Origin: Schaalia sp. ORNL0103
Lineage (GTDB): Bacteria; Actinomycetota; Actinomycetes; Actinomycetales; Actinomycetaceae
DNA length: 64,000 nt
Direction: 5' to 3'
Assembly: GCF_019429565.1 (NCBI RefSeq)
Contig: NZ_JAHXSA010000001.1
Span: forward strand, 248,001 to 312,000
Part shown: one piece after another, positions 61,690-64,000 of the stretch
Position numbering within the stretch: position 1 is the first letter of the stretch
How the letters are laid out: each line of letters starts with the position of its first letter
Program-made: the position numbers and the translations under genes
The notes under the pieces: generated by a model
What the model was told of the DNA's origin: nothing
Seen by the model: only the letters and a program-made list of their open reading frames with translations
Databases searched by the model: none

Positions 61690-61718
61690 TTCGTGACGAT
61701 TTCGTGACACTATCGTGA
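61690..61718. promoter_or_regulatory. Three direct repeats at the mtrA start, possible MtrA box
   Basis: TTCGTGAC (61690-61697), TTCGTGAC (61701-61708) and ATCGTGA (61712-61718) recur every 11 bp. OmpR-type regulators bind such tandem repeats. GTGAC is the complement of the GTCAC in MtrA motifs of mycobacteria. CACTAT at 61708-61713 lies 6 nt before the mtrA ATG and may be a -10. Confidence 0.55.
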
Positions 61719-61719
61719 T

Positions 61720-62403
61720 ATGAGTTCGCGCATCCTCGTCGTCGACGACGACGTCGCCCTGGCTGAGATGATCGGCATTGTCCTCCAGAACGAGGGCTAT
61801 GACGTCGTCTTCTGTGCCGACGGATCCGCTGCGTTGGCTCAATTTCAAGAGCACAATCCGGACCTGGTCCTCCTGGACGTCATGCTGCCCGGTATGGACG
61901 GCTTTGACGTGTGCCGCGCGATCCGTCGGGTTTCGGACGCTCCGATCGTTATGTTGACCGCCCGTTCCGATACCTCTGATGTCGTGACGGGTCTCGAGGC
62001 TGGTGCCGACGATTATGTTCCCAAGCCCTTCAAGCCCAAGGAACTCGTGGCTCGGGTGCGCGCGCGGCTGCGGGGCCGTGAGGAATCGCAGGCCGATGAG
62101 GGCCTGTCCCTCCAGGACCTGTCGATTGACGTTGCCGGCCACATCGTCAAGCGTGAGGGGCGCGTCATTGCGCTGACTCCTCTGGAATTCGATTTGCTGG
62201 TGACCCTGGCGCGCTCGCCGTGGAAGGTGTTCTCGCGCGAGGAACTCCTTGAGCAGGTGTGGGGCTACCGTCATGCCGCCGACACCAGGCTCGTCAACGT
62301 CCACGTGCAGCGCCTGCGCTCCAAGATCGAACGCGACCCGGAGCGTCCCGAGCTGGTCGTCACAGTCCGCGGGGTTGGGTACCGTGCCGGCGCAGGGGCG
62401 TAG
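61720..62403 (+). CDS. mtrA: Response regulator MtrA (OmpR family)
   Basis: A 227-residue regulator: receiver domain with the acidic pocket VVDDD, phosphorylated Asp53 in LVLLDVMLPG, MLTARSD and KPFKPKEL; then an OmpR-type winged helix ending RGVGYRAG. With MtrB it controls cell-wall metabolism, osmotic response and division in actinobacteria. No ribosome site precedes the ATG; the mRNA may be leaderless. Repeats upstream suggest autoregulation. It overlaps mtrB by 20 nt. Confidence 0.95.
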   Translation: MSSRILVVDDDVALAEMIGIVLQNEGYDVVFCADGSAALAQFQEHNPDLVLLDVMLPGMDGFDVCRAIRRVSDAPIVMLTARSDTSDVVTGLEAGADDYVPKPFKPKELVARVRARLRGREESQADEGLSLQDLSIDVAGHIVKREGRVIALTPLEFDLLVTLARSPWKVFSREELLEQVWGYRHAADTRLVNVHVQRLRSKIERDPERPELVVTVRGVGYRAGAGA

Positions 62404-64000
62404 GGACGCGCTCAAGGATCTGCTGCGTGCCGTCGCATCGTCGAGGCCGTGGTCCCTTCTCGCCTCCTCTCACCTCGCCAGTCGTATTCGGCATTCCCTG
62501 TCCGCCCGCATCGCCCTGGCGATTACGGTCGCCGCGCTCGTTATTCTCCTCGTTTTTGGGGTGATTATCGCCTCCCAGCTGCGCACCTCCATGTTCGAGA
62601 CGCGCAAGGATGCAATCCTGGCTGACGCGTCCCTGCGCTTTTCATCCGCGCAATCCGTGTTCTCCTCGTCCACGGCCTCTTCTCCCGCGCAGGTTCAGGA
62701 GTCCGCGCGCGGTGCGCTGGCATCGCTCAAGGCCTCGGCGGCCGGCGCGGGTGCGACGAACGTGGCGCTGCTGCGCTCGGAGGGAGCCGCGGCGTCGCTG
62801 CGTATCAACCAGATCGAGGATGAGCAGATGCGCGCGCTGATCACCCCGCAGATGCGCACCGCGGTCTCGGGCGGGGGCGCGCAGTGGCAGTCGGTTGGTA
62901 TCCGCTCGAGCGACTCCGACAAGGTGGTCCCCGGAATTCTCGTCGGCACTCAGGTGCAGCTGCCTCGCGCAGGCACGCACGAGCTCTACATTCTCTACTC
63001 GCTGTCCGCCGATCAGGCGCAGGTCGACGTGGTACTGCGGGTCCTCGTCCTTTCTGCGCTTCCCATCATCGTGGCCCTGCCGATAGGTGTGTTCGCGCTG
63101 CTGCATCGCCTCCTGCTGCCCGTGCGAGTCACCGCCCAAGCTGCGACGAAGGCCTCGAAGGGAGACCTCGATGTGCGCGTGGATGTGCATGGGGACGACG
63201 AGATGGCCGACCTCGGGCACGCTTTCAATGCGATGACCTCCTCGCTCCAGGACACGATCTCGCGCTACGACGAGCTCGCGAAGCTCCAGCAGCGCTTCGT
63301 CTCCGATGTCTCCCATGAGCTGCGCACCCCGCTGACGACGATCCGCATGGCGGAGGACATCGTGTGGGACAACCGGGACGAGCTGCCGGCCCACGCGCGT
63401 CGATCCGCCGAGCTCCTGCATGACCAGACCGAACGCATGGAGCAGATGCTCGCGGACCTGCTGGAGATCTCCCGCTACGACGCTGCCAGCGCCCTGCTGG
63501 ACGCCGAGGACCGCGACCTGCGACCGATCGTCCTGCGCGTCGTCGAAGGCTGCGCGGAGCTCGCGCAGCGACAGAACGTGCGCGTCGAGATCGTGGCACA
63601 GGGCAGAGTTGCGGCCGAGATTGATGAACGCCGTATCGAGCGCGTCATCCGTAACCTCGTCGTCAACGCGATCGAGCATGCCGACGGCACGCCCGTGACG
63701 ATCACGCTCGCCGCGACCGATACCGACGTCGCATGCCGCGTGCGCGACCGCGGGGTCGGCATGACTCAGGAGGTCGCCGACCACGTCTTTGATCGCTTCT
63801 ACCGCGCCGACACCGCCCGGGCCCGCACGACTGGCGGTACCGGCCTCGGCCTCGCGATCGCAACTGAGGACGTCGCCATCCACGGAGGACGCCTGCAGGC
63901 GTACGGAGAACCCGGTCGCGGCGCGTCCTTCCTCATGACGCTGCCCAAACGTGCCGGCGAAGAGATCGCCAGCCGCCCCCTTGCCCTGTGGGAGGAAGAA
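62384..64000 (+). CDS. mtrB: Sensor histidine kinase MtrB (3' truncated)
   Basis: The open frame runs to the last base of the window, giving 539 residues. Domains: helix 1 (about 43-65), an outside sensor domain, helix 2 (about 215-245), a HAMP segment with LPVRVTAQAATKASKGDLDVRV, the phospho-acceptor His311 in SDVSHELRTP, and an ATPase domain with RNLVVNAIEHA (N box), DRGVGM (G1) and GGTGLGLAI (G2). The GTG start overlaps mtrA and lies within a GGGG-rich context; other starts are possible. In relatives lpqB follows. Confidence 0.93.
   Translation, partial: MPAQGRRDALKDLLRAVASSRPWSLLASSHLASRIRHSLSARIALAITVAALVILLVFGVIIASQLRTSMFETRKDAILADASLRFSSAQSVFSSSTASSPAQVQESARGALASLKASAAGAGATNVALLRSEGAAASLRINQIEDEQMRALITPQMRTAVSGGGAQWQSVGIRSSDSDKVVPGILVGTQVQLPRAGTHELYILYSLSADQAQVDVVLRVLVLSALPIIVALPIGVFALLHRLLLPVRVTAQAATKASKGDLDVRVDVHGDDEMADLGHAFNAMTSSLQDTISRYDELAKLQQRFVSDVSHELRTPLTTIRMAEDIVWDNRDELPAHARRSAELLHDQTERMEQMLADLLEISRYDAASALLDAEDRDLRPIVLRVVEGCAELAQRQNVRVEIVAQGRVAAEIDERRIERVIRNLVVNAIEHADGTPVTITLAATDTDVACRVRDRGVGMTQEVADHVFDRFYRADTARARTTGGTGLGLAIATEDVAIHGGRLQAYGEPGRGASFLMTLPKRAGEEIASRPLALWEEE

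Overview
The window is one continuous, very GC-rich and densely coded piece of an actinobacterial chromosome. The gene set (mtrAB, whiB2, the DUF3499/RDD/SpoIIM/MoxR block, an iol cluster with a GntR regulator, and a lic-type phosphocholine locus) fits a member of the Actinomycetaceae of the Schaalia/Actinomyces kind. That assignment is inferred from gene content, not from a marker gene. No rRNA, tRNA, insertion sequence, prophage or CRISPR array was found.

Region 1 (1-4.2 kb) is the end of a sugar ABC importer: a truncated binding protein, two permeases and an intracellular GH29 alpha-L-fucosidase. There is no ATPase gene. A hairpin and a perfect LacI-type palindrome lie between the binding-protein and permease genes.

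Region 2 (4.3-19.7 kb) is a myo-inositol catabolism regulon: iolE, iolG, a transaldolase-family gene, a GntR regulator (iolR-like), iolC, iolB, iolD, iolA, an inositol-type MFS transporter, a second and divergent MFS protein, a zinc alcohol dehydrogenase and an 82-residue membrane protein. Eight copies of a 14-bp palindrome close to TTTGTCCTAACAAA sit at promoters of this region, and four match the core published for Corynebacterium IolR. IolJ, the aldolase of the standard pathway, is absent here; the transaldolase-family protein is a candidate replacement. The 82-residue protein has an IolR-like site, a good promoter and a leader that can hide its own ribosome binding site.

Region 3 (19.7-47.2 kb) makes and exports surface glycans. 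A minus-strand lic operon (a wHTH-LicC-LicA fusion, a LicB-like permease, two LicD proteins, a flippase and a glycosyltransferase) should put phosphocholine on a surface polymer. It is followed by glycosyltransferases, two DUF2142 membrane proteins of equal length, a nucleotide-sugar epimerase, an RgpF-like protein, an acyltransferase with an AlgX-like partner, a Wzm/Wzt exporter with a C-terminal sugar-binding domain, and a secreted NlpC/P60 hydrolase with choline-binding-type repeats. That hydrolase may bind the phosphocholine made by the lic operon.

Region 4 (47.2-64 kb) is a conserved actinobacterial core: a TIGR03089 protein, whiB2, a giant membrane glycosyltransferase, a DUF5719 protein, a degenerate metallopeptidase, DUF3499, RDD, SpoIIM-like, then DUF58, MoxR, DUF4350, DUF4129 and a multi-pass membrane protein, ending with mtrA and an incomplete mtrB. 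Several genes here start without a Shine-Dalgarno but have a TANNNT element 6-7 nt upstream of the start codon, which points to leaderless transcripts.
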